The translations under genes were made by a program, and so were the position numbers. 26,420 nt of DNA from NCBI GenBank assembly GCA_016296235.1, contig JAEDJR010000009.1:1-26420 (forward strand). Direction: 5' to 3'. This document shows, in pieces, positions 14,863 to 22,336 of this stretch. Source of the stretch: Oscillospiraceae bacterium (GTDB lineage: Bacteria > Bacillota > Clostridia > Oscillospirales > Oscillospiraceae). The number at the start of each line of letters is the position of its first letter. Position 1 is the first letter of the stretch. The notes beneath the pieces are model-generated. The model saw nothing but the letters and a program-made list of their open reading frames with translations. It was not told the origin of the DNA and searched no databases.

Positions 14863-16377
14863 ATGAAAATACGCAAATTGGCCGCTCTTTTTCTTCTGAT
14901 CTGTATATTGTCGGTTTTGATTCTGCCCGCGGCGGCGACACAGGCCGTTCCTGCCGGTGAAACCCCGGATGATGCCGCGCAGGAAGCGGCACCGGACGAG
15001 CCTGCGCAGGAAGAGGCGCCGGCTGCTGCGGCAAATCAGGAGGGCTTCTCCGTCCGGCAGTTTGCCGCACCGGGCGAGATTTTCACTACGGCGCCCCGGG
15101 CCGCCATCCTCATTGAGCTGAATACCGACACGGTGCTGTATGAGCTGGACGCCGATGAAAAGAACTACCCTGCCAGCCTGACCAAGATCATGACCTGTAT
15201 GCTGGCTCTGGAATACGGCAATCTGGACGATATTCTGACCGTCCGGGAGGAAAACCTGCAGAACCTCCACGAATCCGGCAGCACCTCCGGTCTGCAGGCC
15301 GGTGAGCAGATGCGGCTGGAGGACATGCTCTACTGCCTGATGCTGGAATCTGCCAACGAATCCTGCAACGTGATCGCCGAGTATATTTCCGGCTCCGTGG
15401 AGGCCTTCGTGGAGCTGATGAACCAGACCGCCCGGGATCTGGGCTGCACCGGCACCCACTTCGTCAATCCCCACGGCCTCCACGACGAGGAGCATTACAC
15501 CACTGCCCGGGACATGGCGAAAATCACCATGAAGGCCCTGGAAAACGAGACCTTCCGGACCATCACCGGCTCGGCCAGCTATGATCTGCCGGCCACCAAC
15601 CTCCAGGAGGGCCGCACCATCCACACCACCAACCGGCTGATGCTGAACACCGCCGCCAGCGGTTTCTATTACTCCAAGGCCTCCGGCATCAAGACCGGCT
15701 TCCACACGCCGGCCCAGTGCTGTCTGGCTTCCACCGCCGATAACGGCAACCTGCGGCAGCTGGTCATCATCCTGGGCGCGCCCCTGGTATGGAACGAGGA
15801 CGCCGGAATCTATATCTACCGGAATTTTCCGGAGGCCATCAATCTGTTTGAATACGGCTTCAACCACTTCAGCATCTCCACGGTCATGAGCACCCTCTAC
15901 CCCGTGGCAGAGGTGCAGGTCAACCAGTCCGCCGGCGCGCAGACCGTGGCCCTGGCGCCTGTGCAGGAGGTCCGGACCCTCATTGACAAGGACTTTGACC
16001 CCAAGGAGGTCGTTCTGGACGTCTCGCTGCCCAACAAAACCGTGGATGCGCCGGTGGAAGCCGAGCAGGTCCTTGGCTCCGTGACCGTGACCTACCACGG
16101 TATGGTGCTGGGCCGCAGCGATCTGGCTGCCATCACCACCATCTCCCGCTCCGAAATCACCCACCGGGCCGACAGCACCAAGGCTTATGTGGAGACCAAC
16201 TGGTGGAAATGGCTGTTCGGCATTCTGCTGACCGGTGCGGCGTTGGTTGTGGCCTATGTTCTGGTGATGCAGCTGCTTCGCCGCCGGAACCGCAGGCGCA
16301 AGGTCGCCGCCCGCCGCCGGGCTCTGGAGCTGCAAAAACGCAAGCAGCGGCTGCGCGATTTCCACATCGACGAATAA
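14863..16377 (+). CDS. D-alanyl-D-alanine carboxypeptidase (DacF/PBP5-like, S11)
   Basis: 504 aa. A signal peptide (1-~26, ending near PAAATQA) is followed by an Ala/Glu/Pro-rich linker (29-58) and the S11 penicillin-binding domain. Active-site motifs are SLTK at 105-108 (nucleophile Ser105, Lys108), SAN at 163-165 and KTG at 277-279. After a beta-rich C-terminal domain there is a transmembrane helix (about 448-470) and a very basic cytoplasmic tail. The enzyme removes the terminal D-Ala of peptidoglycan stem peptides on the outer membrane face. A C-terminal transmembrane anchor rather than an amphipathic helix is notable. ATG 14863 follows AGGAGA at 14853-14858. It is divergent from the two-component operon and followed 17 bp later by a uracil-DNA glycosylase gene. 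Confidence 0.93.
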   Translation: MKIRKLAALFLLICILSVLILPAAATQAVPAGETPDDAAQEAAPDEPAQEEAPAAAANQEGFSVRQFAAPGEIFTTAPRAAILIELNTDTVLYELDADEKNYPASLTKIMTCMLALEYGNLDDILTVREENLQNLHESGSTSGLQAGEQMRLEDMLYCLMLESANESCNVIAEYISGSVEAFVELMNQTARDLGCTGTHFVNPHGLHDEEHYTTARDMAKITMKALENETFRTITGSASYDLPATNLQEGRTIHTTNRLMLNTAASGFYYSKASGIKTGFHTPAQCCLASTADNGNLRQLVIILGAPLVWNEDAGIYIYRNFPEAINLFEYGFNHFSISTVMSTLYPVAEVQVNQSAGAQTVALAPVQEVRTLIDKDFDPKEVVLDVSLPNKTVDAPVEAEQVLGSVTVTYHGMVLGRSDLAAITTISRSEITHRADSTKAYVETNWWKWLFGILLTGAALVVAYVLVMQLLRRRNRRRKVAARRRALELQKRKQRLRDFHIDE

Positions 16378-16394
16378 ACAAGGAGGGCAAGGCC

Positions 16395-16973
16395 ATGGAT
16401 TGGGAAACCCTGCAGGCCCAGTGCCTGCAATGCCGCCGCTGTGAGCTGTCCCGCACCCGGCAGAACGTGGTGTTCGGCGTCGGCCCCCGGGATGCGGAGA
16501 TTCTCTTTGTGGGAGAAGGCCCCGGCCAGCAGGAGGACATCCACGGTGAGCCCTTCGTCGGCCCCGCCGGTCATTTCCTGGACGATATGCTCTCCATCAT
16601 CGGCCTGGGCCGCCACAACTGCTACATCGCCAACATCGTCAAATGCCGCCCGCCCCAAAACCGGGATCCCCTGCAGACGGAGCAGGACGCCTGCATCCCC
16701 TGGCTGCGGATGCAGACCAAGCTGCTGCAGCCCAAGATCATTGTGTGTCTCGGCCGCATCGCCGCCATGAAGCTCATCCGGGAGGATTTCAAAATCTCCC
16801 GGGAGCACGGCCAGTGGGTGGAAAAAGGCGGAATCTGGTTCACGGCCCTGTACCATCCCTCCGCCCTGCTGCGGGATGAGAGCAAGCGGCCCGACACCTT
16901 CCGGGATCTGAAGAAGCTCCAGGCCAAGGTCCGGGAGGTCTGCGACCACCCGGAGCGGTATACGGTGGAATAA
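16395..16973 (+). CDS. Family 4 uracil-DNA glycosylase (Fe-S type)
   Basis: 192 aa; removes uracil from DNA to start base-excision repair. The [4Fe-4S] ligands characteristic of family 4 are Cys13 and Cys16 (CLQCRRCELSR) with Cys84 (KCRPPQNRDP) and Cys100. Motif A, GEGPGQQED, is at 40-48 and the distal motif YHPSALLRDE is in the C-terminal third. ATG 16395 has AGGAGGG at 16381-16387, and the longer in-frame reading lies inside the carboxypeptidase gene. It is probably co-transcribed with that gene, as no promoter or terminator separates them, and a terminator follows 10 bp after the stop. Confidence 0.94.
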   Translation: MDWETLQAQCLQCRRCELSRTRQNVVFGVGPRDAEILFVGEGPGQQEDIHGEPFVGPAGHFLDDMLSIIGLGRHNCYIANIVKCRPPQNRDPLQTEQDACIPWLRMQTKLLQPKIIVCLGRIAAMKLIREDFKISREHGQWVEKGGIWFTALYHPSALLRDESKRPDTFRDLKKLQAKVREVCDHPERYTVE

Positions 16974-16983
16974 TAGGGGCAGA

Positions 16984-17017
16984 AAGAAGCCCGCATCCGG
17001 CTGGATGCGGGCTTCTT
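16984..17017 (+). terminator. Intrinsic terminator after the uracil-DNA glycosylase gene
   Basis: AAGAAGCCCGCATCC (16984-16998) pairs perfectly with GGATGCGGGCTTCTT (17003-17017) around a GGCT loop. The T-rich 3' arm and following GGTTCTT support termination on the plus strand. Confidence 0.85.
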
Positions 17018-17031
17018 GGTTCTTGCACGCG

Positions 17032-17186
17032 CCCTCGTCCCCCCTCTACAGGGGGGTGGACTGCGAAGCAGGCCGGGGGGTTGTTGCAAGTTTGCTGTTT
17101 TATCGTTCTGTCGGTAAAATTGCTTGTCGGCACAACCCCCAGTCAGGCCTGCGGCCTGCCAGCCCCCTGTGGAGGGGGGACGAGGG
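17032..17186. repeat. Interspersed inverted repeat, family C
   Basis: Outer arms CCCTCGTCCCCCCTCTACAG (from 17032) and a right arm ending CCCCTGTGGAGGGGGGACGAGGG (17164-17186 in total) are near-perfect reverse complements. Inner arms GGGGGGTTGTTG (17075-17086) and CACAACCCCC (17131-17140) also pair imperfectly. A second, diverged copy is at 21618-21753. It fills the space between the convergent glycosylase and gatD genes; short open frames inside it are not genes. It may serve as a terminator for gatD. Confidence 0.8.
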
Positions 17187-17194
17187 GGGATTTC

Positions 17195-17923
17195 TCAATG
17201 CTTTTGGAGTCTCCGCTCCATATAGTCGTGGGCGCTGTGCTCCAGGTGGTCGTCCAGGGGGGGCAAATCGATCTGGCCGTATTTGCGCTCCAGGGCGGTT
17301 TTCAGAATATGATCCGCCAGGGCCGGATTCTTGGGCAGCAGGCAGCCGTGGGAGTAGGTGGCAAAGACGTTTTTGTATCTCGCGCCCTCGGTTTTGTCCT
17401 CGCCGTTGTTGCCGAAGCCGGCCAGGACGGTTCCCATGGGCTTCACGGAAGGGCCCAGCCAGGTCTTTCCGGAGTGATTTTCAAAGCCCACCACGTTGAC
17501 GCCCAGCTCATCGCAGGTGAAGGCGTAGTTGCCGATCATCCGCTCCTTGCTGCCCACGGTGTACAGATCCAGAGCGCCGGTGAAGTCGCACTGATGGCCG
17601 TCCCAGGTTTTATAGTAGGCACCCAGCATCTGGTAGCCGCCGCAGATGGCCAGGACGGGAATGCCGTCCTCAATGGCCGCCTTCAGCTCGGCGGTCTTGG
17701 CTCCGGCCAGATCGGCCAGGAGCACCTCCTGCTCAAAATCCTGGCCGCCGCCGATGAACAGCAGGTCGAAGTCCGACGCCTTCAGCGGTTCGCCGATGGG
17801 CACCCCCGTGGTGACCACGTCGATGCCCCGCCACTGCAGGCGCTTTTCCATGCAGAGAATATTGCCCCGGTCGCCGTAGAGGTTCAGCACATCGGGATAG
17901 AGGTGACCAATTTTCAGTTCCAT
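17195..17923 (-). CDS. gatD: Lipid II isoglutaminyl synthase glutaminase subunit GatD
   Basis: 242 aa CobB/CobQ-like class I glutamine amidotransferase. It releases ammonia from glutamine for MurT, which amidates the alpha-carboxyl of D-Glu in lipid II. The start MELKIGHLYPDVLNLYGDRGN is a GatD hallmark. The nucleophile elbow VLAICGGYQMLG (90-101) carries catalytic Cys94, and ATYSHGCLLPKNP (188-200) carries His192. Length matches the family. ATG 17923 lies 10 bp after the murT stop and has GAGGAGG upstream. MurT and GatD are expected to work as a complex in the cytoplasm, as supported by their adjacency here. Confidence 0.95.
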   Translation of the reverse strand: MELKIGHLYPDVLNLYGDRGNILCMEKRLQWRGIDVVTTGVPIGEPLKASDFDLLFIGGGQDFEQEVLLADLAGAKTAELKAAIEDGIPVLAICGGYQMLGAYYKTWDGHQCDFTGALDLYTVGSKERMIGNYAFTCDELGVNVVGFENHSGKTWLGPSVKPMGTVLAGFGNNGEDKTEGARYKNVFATYSHGCLLPKNPALADHILKTALERKYGQIDLPPLDDHLEHSAHDYMERRLQKH

Positions 17924-17933
17924 ACGCCCCTCC

Positions 17934-19304
17934 TCATTCCCAGAAGGCCTTGAAGCCGTATTGCTTGCTGATGGTGGTCCGCAGGTCCAGCATGGCCGTG
18001 TAGGTCGGCATGATATAGACCGGCTTGTCCTGGGCGATGCAGGCTTTGGTCAGCGCGCCGTAGTCCCGGATGACCTCCAGCTTGTCCATGGGCAGACCCG
18101 CATAGCGGAAGCGCAGGGCCATGTCGTCGGCCCGGATGCCGGAGACCAGAACCTTGTCCAGCACATCCCCCATGTTCACCAGCCGCTCGAAGTCCACGTC
18201 CCAGATCCAGCTGACATCCTTGCCGTCCTGAGCCCGGTCATTGAGGCAGGCCGTAAAAACAAAGGGCTCCGTGATATCCGTCAGGAAATTCAGCACCTGG
18301 TTGCAGCCGGCGGGATTTTTGATGAGAATCATCCGCAGGCTGGCGCCGCCGATGTCGAATTTTTCCATGCGGCCAAACCCGCAGGCAAACTCCGACAGGG
18401 AGCCCGCCACCACCACCGGATCCAGGCCCAGGACCTGACCGCAGGCCATAGCGGCGCAGGCGTTATAGATGTTATAGCCGCCGGGCAGATTGACCGTGGC
18501 GGGATAGTCCGCCCCGTCGACGGAAAACACAATCCGGGAGCGCTCCGCATTGGATTCCACCACTTCCCGGACAGACACCGCTGGATCCGGCCGCCGGTTG
18601 CCGCAATGGGGACAGCGGTAGCCGCCCAGGTGGCCGTAGGTCACATAGTCATAGACGTAGGCATGCTTGCAGCGGATGCAGTAGGGCGCGTCGGACAGCT
18701 CCTCCACCCGGTTCTTGTAGATGGGCGTGTCCACGCCGTAGAACACCACCGGGTTGTCCACCACCTCCGCCAGGGAGCCGGACAGGGAGTCGTCGGCGTT
18801 GAGGCACAGCACGGCGTTGGGGCAATTGGCGATTCCCAGGCGGATGTTGTCCAGGGTGTGGGTCACCTCGCCATAGCGGTCCAGCTGGTCCCGGAACACA
18901 TTGGTGACCACCACGGCCTTGACGTTCACATAGCGGCTGATGAACTTGAACGCCGCTTCGTCGGCCTCGATCAGGGCATAGTCATACTTGCACTTGCCTG
19001 TCATTGACGAGTGCATGGCAAATTCGGCGGTAACGCCGCTGAGAAGGTTGGCGCCGGACTTATTGGCAAAGTAAGAAATTCCGGAATCGGCAAGGGCCTG
19101 CTCGATCATGCGAGAGGTCGTGGTCTTGCCGTTGGTGCCCGTGACAATCACCGTGGTCACGTTCTTTGCCAGATGGCCCAGCACGTTGGGGCAGAGCTTC
19201 AGAGCCACGCGGCCCGGAAAGTCCGTGCCCCCCCTGCCCAGCAGCCGGATGGCAAACCGGCTGAGTTTGCAGGCGAGAACAGATAACAGTACGCGAATTT
19301 TCAT
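17934..19304 (-). CDS. murT: Lipid II isoglutaminyl synthase Mur-ligase subunit MurT
   Basis: 456 aa from ATG 19304. The Mur-ligase P-loop TGTNGKTTT is at 55-63 and central-domain residues ALIEADEAAF (110-119) and VTNVFRDQLDRYGE (133-146) follow. A zinc-ribbon insertion, Cys209/Cys212 and Cys231/Cys234, is typical of MurT and absent from ordinary MurC-F. The C-terminal domain carries LNDRAQDGKDVSWIWDVDFE, containing the Asp-rich segment used in the MurT/GatD reaction. It activates the D-Glu carboxyl of lipid II with ATP and uses ammonia from GatD. A TTG-start extension of 12 residues is possible, but it overlaps the promoter. The ATG lacks a clear Shine-Dalgarno and lies only 7 nt after a -10 box. 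Confidence 0.95.
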   Translation of the reverse strand: MKIRVLLSVLACKLSRFAIRLLGRGGTDFPGRVALKLCPNVLGHLAKNVTTVIVTGTNGKTTTSRMIEQALADSGISYFANKSGANLLSGVTAEFAMHSSMTGKCKYDYALIEADEAAFKFISRYVNVKAVVVTNVFRDQLDRYGEVTHTLDNIRLGIANCPNAVLCLNADDSLSGSLAEVVDNPVVFYGVDTPIYKNRVEELSDAPYCIRCKHAYVYDYVTYGHLGGYRCPHCGNRRPDPAVSVREVVESNAERSRIVFSVDGADYPATVNLPGGYNIYNACAAMACGQVLGLDPVVVAGSLSEFACGFGRMEKFDIGGASLRMILIKNPAGCNQVLNFLTDITEPFVFTACLNDRAQDGKDVSWIWDVDFERLVNMGDVLDKVLVSGIRADDMALRFRYAGLPMDKLEVIRDYGALTKACIAQDKPVYIMPTYTAMLDLRTTISKQYGFKAFWE

Positions 19305-19311
19305 ACGTCTT

Positions 19312-19340
19312 GTTATACCATAAAAATGAGAAAAATACAA
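19312..19340 (-). promoter_or_regulatory. Promoter of murT-gatD, implying a near-leaderless mRNA
   Basis: On the minus strand TTGTAT (19340-19335), a 17-bp spacer and TATAAC (19317-19312) preceded by the extended element TGG form a promoter. Only 7 nt separate the -10 box from the murT ATG, so the transcript would start at or next to the initiation codon. Confidence 0.55.
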
Positions 19341-19387
19341 CTGCGTCCTATATCTGTTACAAATTGTAATATTTTTTCTAAAACCCC

Positions 19388-19416
19388 TTGTGTCCCGCGT
19401 CGAATTCTGTTATACT
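19388..19416 (+). promoter_or_regulatory. Promoter of the exonuclease III gene
   Basis: TTGTGT (19388-19393), a 17-bp spacer and TATACT (19411-19416) with an upstream TGT extended -10 element. The start is predicted near 19423. Confidence 0.65.
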
Positions 19417-19469
19417 AAGATGAAAACAGCAATGTTGTTATGGAAACCATTTTGGTTATGGAGCGGCTT

Positions 19470-20231
19470 ATGAGATTTGTATCCTGGAACGTCAACGGCC
19501 TGCGGGCCTGCCTGCAAAAGGGCTTTCTCGATTTTTTCCATGCGGCGGACGCCGACTTCTTCTGTCTGCAGGAAACCAAGCTGCAGTTGGGCCAGGTAGA
19601 GCTGGATCTGCCGGGATATGAACAATTCTGGTGCTGCGCAGAGAAAAAGGGCTACTCCGGTACCGCTGTCTTTGCCAAAGAAGCTCCCTTATCCGTGACC
19701 TACGGTCTGGGGCAGGCGGAGCTGGACACGGAGGGCCGCTGCATCACTCTGGAGTACCCGGATTTCTATCTGGTCAACTGCTACACCCCCAACGCCCAGG
19801 AGGGGCTGAAGCGCCTCGACCACCGGATGGCCTGGGACGACGCCTACCGGGCGCACCTCCAGGCTTTGGACGCCAAAAAGCCGGTCATCGCCTGTGCGGA
19901 CTTCAATGTGGCCCACCAGGAAATCGACCTGAAGAATCCCGGCCCCAACCGGGGCAACGCCGGCTTCTCCGACCAGGAGCGTGAAAGCTTTACCAGGCTG
20001 CTGGACGCCGGCTTCACCGACACCTTCCGCTTCCGCAACCCCGACGCCGTGGGCGCCTATTCCTGGTGGAGCTACCGCTTCAACGCCAGGAAGAACAACG
20101 CCGGCTGGCGAATTGACTATTTTCTGGTCTCCGACCGGCTCCGTGACCACATTACCGAAACGCCCATCTACAAAGACATCCCGGGCTCCGATCACTGCCC
20201 GGTGGGACTGACCATTGAGGTGACATTATGA
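19470..20231 (+). CDS. Exodeoxyribonuclease III / AP endonuclease (ExoA/Xth family)
   Basis: 253 aa from ATG 19470, where family members begin MRFVSWNVNG and where GGAG lies 6 nt upstream; an in-frame ATG at 19440 has no Shine-Dalgarno. It cleaves DNA at abasic sites and degrades 3' ends. Catalytic residues of the exonuclease-endonuclease-phosphatase fold are visible: Asn7 (SWNVNG), Glu35 (CLQETKL), Tyr105 (NCYTPN), Asp144 and Asn146 (CADFNVAH), WRIDYFL (213-219) and Asp241-His242 (GSDHCPVGL). It complements the uracil-DNA glycosylase elsewhere in this window in base-excision repair. Its TGA overlaps the next gene by 4 bp. Confidence 0.95.
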   Translation: MRFVSWNVNGLRACLQKGFLDFFHAADADFFCLQETKLQLGQVELDLPGYEQFWCCAEKKGYSGTAVFAKEAPLSVTYGLGQAELDTEGRCITLEYPDFYLVNCYTPNAQEGLKRLDHRMAWDDAYRAHLQALDAKKPVIACADFNVAHQEIDLKNPGPNRGNAGFSDQERESFTRLLDAGFTDTFRFRNPDAVGAYSWWSYRFNARKNNAGWRIDYFLVSDRLRDHITETPIYKDIPGSDHCPVGLTIEVTL

Positions 20232-21562
20232 AACTGAAAACCCGTCTGACCGCTTTGCTGCTGTGCCTGCTGCTGGCAGCCTCCACCCTGCCCGTGGCCT
20301 CCGCCGCCCAGTTCTATTCCGGCGTGGCCGACTGGTTCGAGCCCAGCCTGCGGGAAATGCAGGAGCTGAACCTGCTGCCGCCCTCCTTCTTCGGCTTTGA
20401 CCTGTCCAAGGACATCACCCGCGGCGAAATGTGCGAGCTGGCCGTCTTTGCCCTGGAGCGTATCACAGGCTACGCCATTATCCCGGAATATGACAACTAC
20501 TTCTCCGATACCAAAGAGGAATTTATCCTCAAGGCCTATGAGCTGGGTATCGTGAAGGGCTATCCCGACGGCTCCTTCCAGCCGGAAGACAAGCTGACCC
20601 GGCAGGAGTTCTTCCAGATCATCGAAAACTTCTGCAACGCTTCCGCCTTCCTGCCGGTTTCCGACAGCACCTATCTGGACAGCTTCACCGACAAGGCGAC
20701 CGTAGCCGGCTGGGCTGCCGACGCCACCCAGATCTGCGTCAAGTACGGCTACGTCAACGGCAAGACCAGTGACAAGGGCCTGATTCTCGATCCCCTGGGC
20801 TACACCTCCCGCCAGGAGGCCATGGCCATGTTCCTGCGGGCCTACAAGAGCCTGAACGAATACTATTACTACATCCTCAACGCCCAGGTGGTGGTGGACG
20901 AATACCAGGCTCCCGCCGATGTGGAGACCGGTGAGAACACCGTGGTGGAAAATGTCAACGTCACCGGCGTCAACAAGCACATGATGGTCACCTCCTCCGG
21001 CCTGAATATCCGGTCCAGCTGGTCCAAGGACAGCAAGCTCCTGGGTACGGTCAATTACGGAACGGATCTCACCGTCACCGGCCTGTGCGACAACGGCTGG
21101 GTGCAGGTGCTCTATAAGGGTGAGACCGGCTATGTCAACGGCGATTATGTGCAGGATTATGAGGAAACCAGCCACACGGTCAGCTCCGGCGCCATTGACA
21201 TCGCCAACTTCGCCATGCAGTATGTGGGCTATTCCTACGTCTACGGCGGGGCCAGCCCCAGCAGCGGCTTCGACTGCTCCGGCCTGGTGTACTACAGCTA
21301 CGGCCAGTTCGGCTATCAGCTCAAGCGCACCGCTGACGATCAGATGAACAACAACGGCGTGGCGGTGTCCCGCTCCAACCTGCAGGTCGGCGACCTGGTG
21401 TTCTTCGGCTCCGGCTCCTACGCCAACCACGTCGGCATCTACATCGGCAACGACAACTTTGTCCACGCTGCCAACCCTTCCTCCGGCGTCCGCGTCTCCT
21501 CTCTGAACGAGACCTACTACGCCAACCGCTATCTGGGCGCCCGGAGAATCGTGACGGATTAA
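20228..21562 (+). CDS. Secreted SLH - SH3 - NlpC/P60 peptidoglycan hydrolase
   Basis: 444 aa. A signal peptide (1-~27, ending ASA) precedes three SLH-like modules, about 28-80, 86-140 (SDTKEEFILKAYELGIVKGY, PDGSFQPEDKLTRQEFF) and 150-208, which usually bind secondary cell-wall polymer. A bacterial SH3 domain follows at about 252-310 (SSGLNIRSSWSKDSKLLGTV ... GYVNGDYV), then a C-terminal NlpC/P60 domain (about 322-444) with Cys350 in FDCSGLVYYSY, His401 in ANHVGIYIG and His413, matching a papain-like triad. NlpC/P60 enzymes typically cleave gamma-D-Glu-diaminopimelate bonds; the exact bond here is inferred. The ATG overlaps the exonuclease stop, with GAGGTG upstream, and the gene ends in an unusual split terminator. 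Confidence 0.92.
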   Translation: MKLKTRLTALLLCLLLAASTLPVASAAQFYSGVADWFEPSLREMQELNLLPPSFFGFDLSKDITRGEMCELAVFALERITGYAIIPEYDNYFSDTKEEFILKAYELGIVKGYPDGSFQPEDKLTRQEFFQIIENFCNASAFLPVSDSTYLDSFTDKATVAGWAADATQICVKYGYVNGKTSDKGLILDPLGYTSRQEAMAMFLRAYKSLNEYYYYILNAQVVVDEYQAPADVETGENTVVENVNVTGVNKHMMVTSSGLNIRSSWSKDSKLLGTVNYGTDLTVTGLCDNGWVQVLYKGETGYVNGDYVQDYEETSHTVSSGAIDIANFAMQYVGYSYVYGGASPSSGFDCSGLVYYSYGQFGYQLKRTADDQMNNNGVAVSRSNLQVGDLVFFGSGSYANHVGIYIGNDNFVHAANPSSGVRVSSLNETYYANRYLGARRIVTD

Positions 21563-21576
21563 GCAATCATTGAATC

Positions 21577-21802
21577 GGGCCTGTTGCAAAATGCGCAACA
21601 TGCACAAAATATGACCGCACCAAGGCTCCCCTGCGTAAGGGGAGCTGTCAGCCGCAAGGCTGACTGAGGGGTCGTTGCAGGCATCGGCTGCCTGCACACA
21701 ACCCCTCCGGCCCTTCGGGCCACCTCCCCTTGCACAGGGGAGGCTTTCGGTGCAGCCTGTGTTTGTGCAAAATTGCTATTTTGCGACAGGCCCTTTTGTT
21801 TT
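21577..21802 (+). terminator. Intrinsic terminator with a repeat element in its loop
   Basis: GGGCCTGTTGCAAAAT (21577-21592) pairs with ATTTTGCGACAGGCCC (21778-21793; 15 Watson-Crick pairs and one G-U), followed by TTTTGTTTT (21794-21802). TGCACAAA (21601-21608) pairs with TTTGTGCA (21762-21769) inside. The arms are about 185 bp apart because a family C repeat (21618-21753) lies between them. It starts 15 bp after the hydrolase stop. Confidence 0.7.
21618..21753. repeat. Interspersed inverted repeat, family C (second copy)
   Basis: The outer arms GCACCAAGGCTCCCC (from 21618) and GGGGAGGCTTTCGGTGC (to 21753) are imperfect reverse complements. Internal hairpins include CTCCCCTGCGTAAGGGGAG, GTCAGCCGCAAGGCTGAC, CAGGCATCGGCTGCCTG and GGCCCTTCGGGCC. 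The inner GAGGGGTCGTTG and CACAACCCCTC parts match the inner parts of the 17032-17186 copy. Nothing in this stretch looks coding. Confidence 0.8.
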
Positions 21803-21848
21803 GATGCCCATATCACAAAGCAGCGCGCAGATTCGGCTGACTGCCGGC

Positions 21849-21874
21849 GGGCGGCCACGCCGGGCCGCCCCTAC
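21849..21874. repeat. Family B repeat fragment overlapping a stop codon
   Basis: GGGCGGCC (21849-21856) and GGCCGCCC (21863-21870) form a hairpin that ends in CTAC. Read on the minus strand it begins GTAGGGGCGGC, the same terminus as the full element at 25500-25568. The minus-strand gene ending here takes its TAG from this GTAG terminus. The rest of 21803-21848 shows nothing recognisable. Confidence 0.7.
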
Positions 21875-22290
21875 AGCTTCAGCGGCAGCCGCCAGAAGCC
21901 GTCGCGGATTTCAAAAAAGCAGAACAATGGCTCGCAGGGACAGGGTTTGGTGTCCTCGTAGGGAATCAGCAGCGCGTCTCCCGCGCGGATTCCCTCCAGG
22001 GGATAGCCCAGCACTTCCCCGCTCCATGGTTCCGGCTCCTCCACAGGCCGCAGGGTCAGCACCCCGCTTTTTGGCGGCAGCTGCGGCGTGGAGGCCTTGG
22101 ACAGCCTGCGCCGCAGGGTCAGCCGGTCCCCCTCCCGGATCAATACCCCCAGCCGCGTCCGGCCGCAGTACAGCCGTTCCACCCGGTCCGAAAACAGCGC
22201 GCAGCTGCAGTTGATCTGCCAGTAGAGTCCCTGCTCCGTCAGGATGCAGCTGCCCACCGGTTCTCCATCCAATACAACGGGAATTTCCAT
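21871..22290 (-). CDS. Unknown 139-aa protein
   Basis: I do not recognise this protein. From ATG 22290 it is 139 aa, mainly short beta-like stretches with no signal peptide or membrane helix. Notable features are cysteine pairs CSC (28-30) and CPC (117-119) plus Cys124, a basic centre (LTLRRRLSK at 57-65) and a C-terminus EIRDGFWRLPLKL. The start is supported by AGGAGGG 8 nt upstream, which lies inside the 3' arm of a terminator hairpin. It follows mazF on the same strand and converges on the hydrolase gene. The stop codon comes from the end of a family B repeat, so the C-terminus may have been altered. Codon use resembles the neighbours. Confidence 0.65.
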   Translation of the reverse strand: MEIPVVLDGEPVGSCILTEQGLYWQINCSCALFSDRVERLYCGRTRLGVLIREGDRLTLRRRLSKASTPQLPPKSGVLTLRPVEEPEPWSGEVLGYPLEGIRAGDALLIPYEDTKPCPCEPLFCFFEIRDGFWRLPLKL

Positions 22291-22298
22291 AAGCAAAA

Positions 22299-22326
22299 CC
22301 CTCCTGCAAAAAACTATGCAGGAGGG
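22299..22326 (-). terminator. Terminator after mazF, overlapping the next gene's Shine-Dalgarno
   Basis: On the minus strand CCCTCCTGCA (22326-22317), loop TAGTTTTT, TGCAGGAGGG (22308-22299), then TTTT. It is a perfect 10-bp stem 10 bp after the mazF stop. The 3' arm contains AGGAGGG, the only ribosome-binding site for the 139-aa gene 8 nt further on. Confidence 0.8.
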
Positions 22327-22336
22327 TTCGTCTGTA

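Noticed and set aside
17005..17499. 164-residue plus-strand frame over the repeat and gatD
   Set aside because: It starts inside the family C repeat and runs antisense through gatD, with no ribosome-binding site or motif.
21675..22214. 179-residue plus-strand frame over the repeat and the 139-aa gene
   Set aside because: It begins in the repeat within the terminator, is rich in Pro, Ala and Arg, and has no coding signals.
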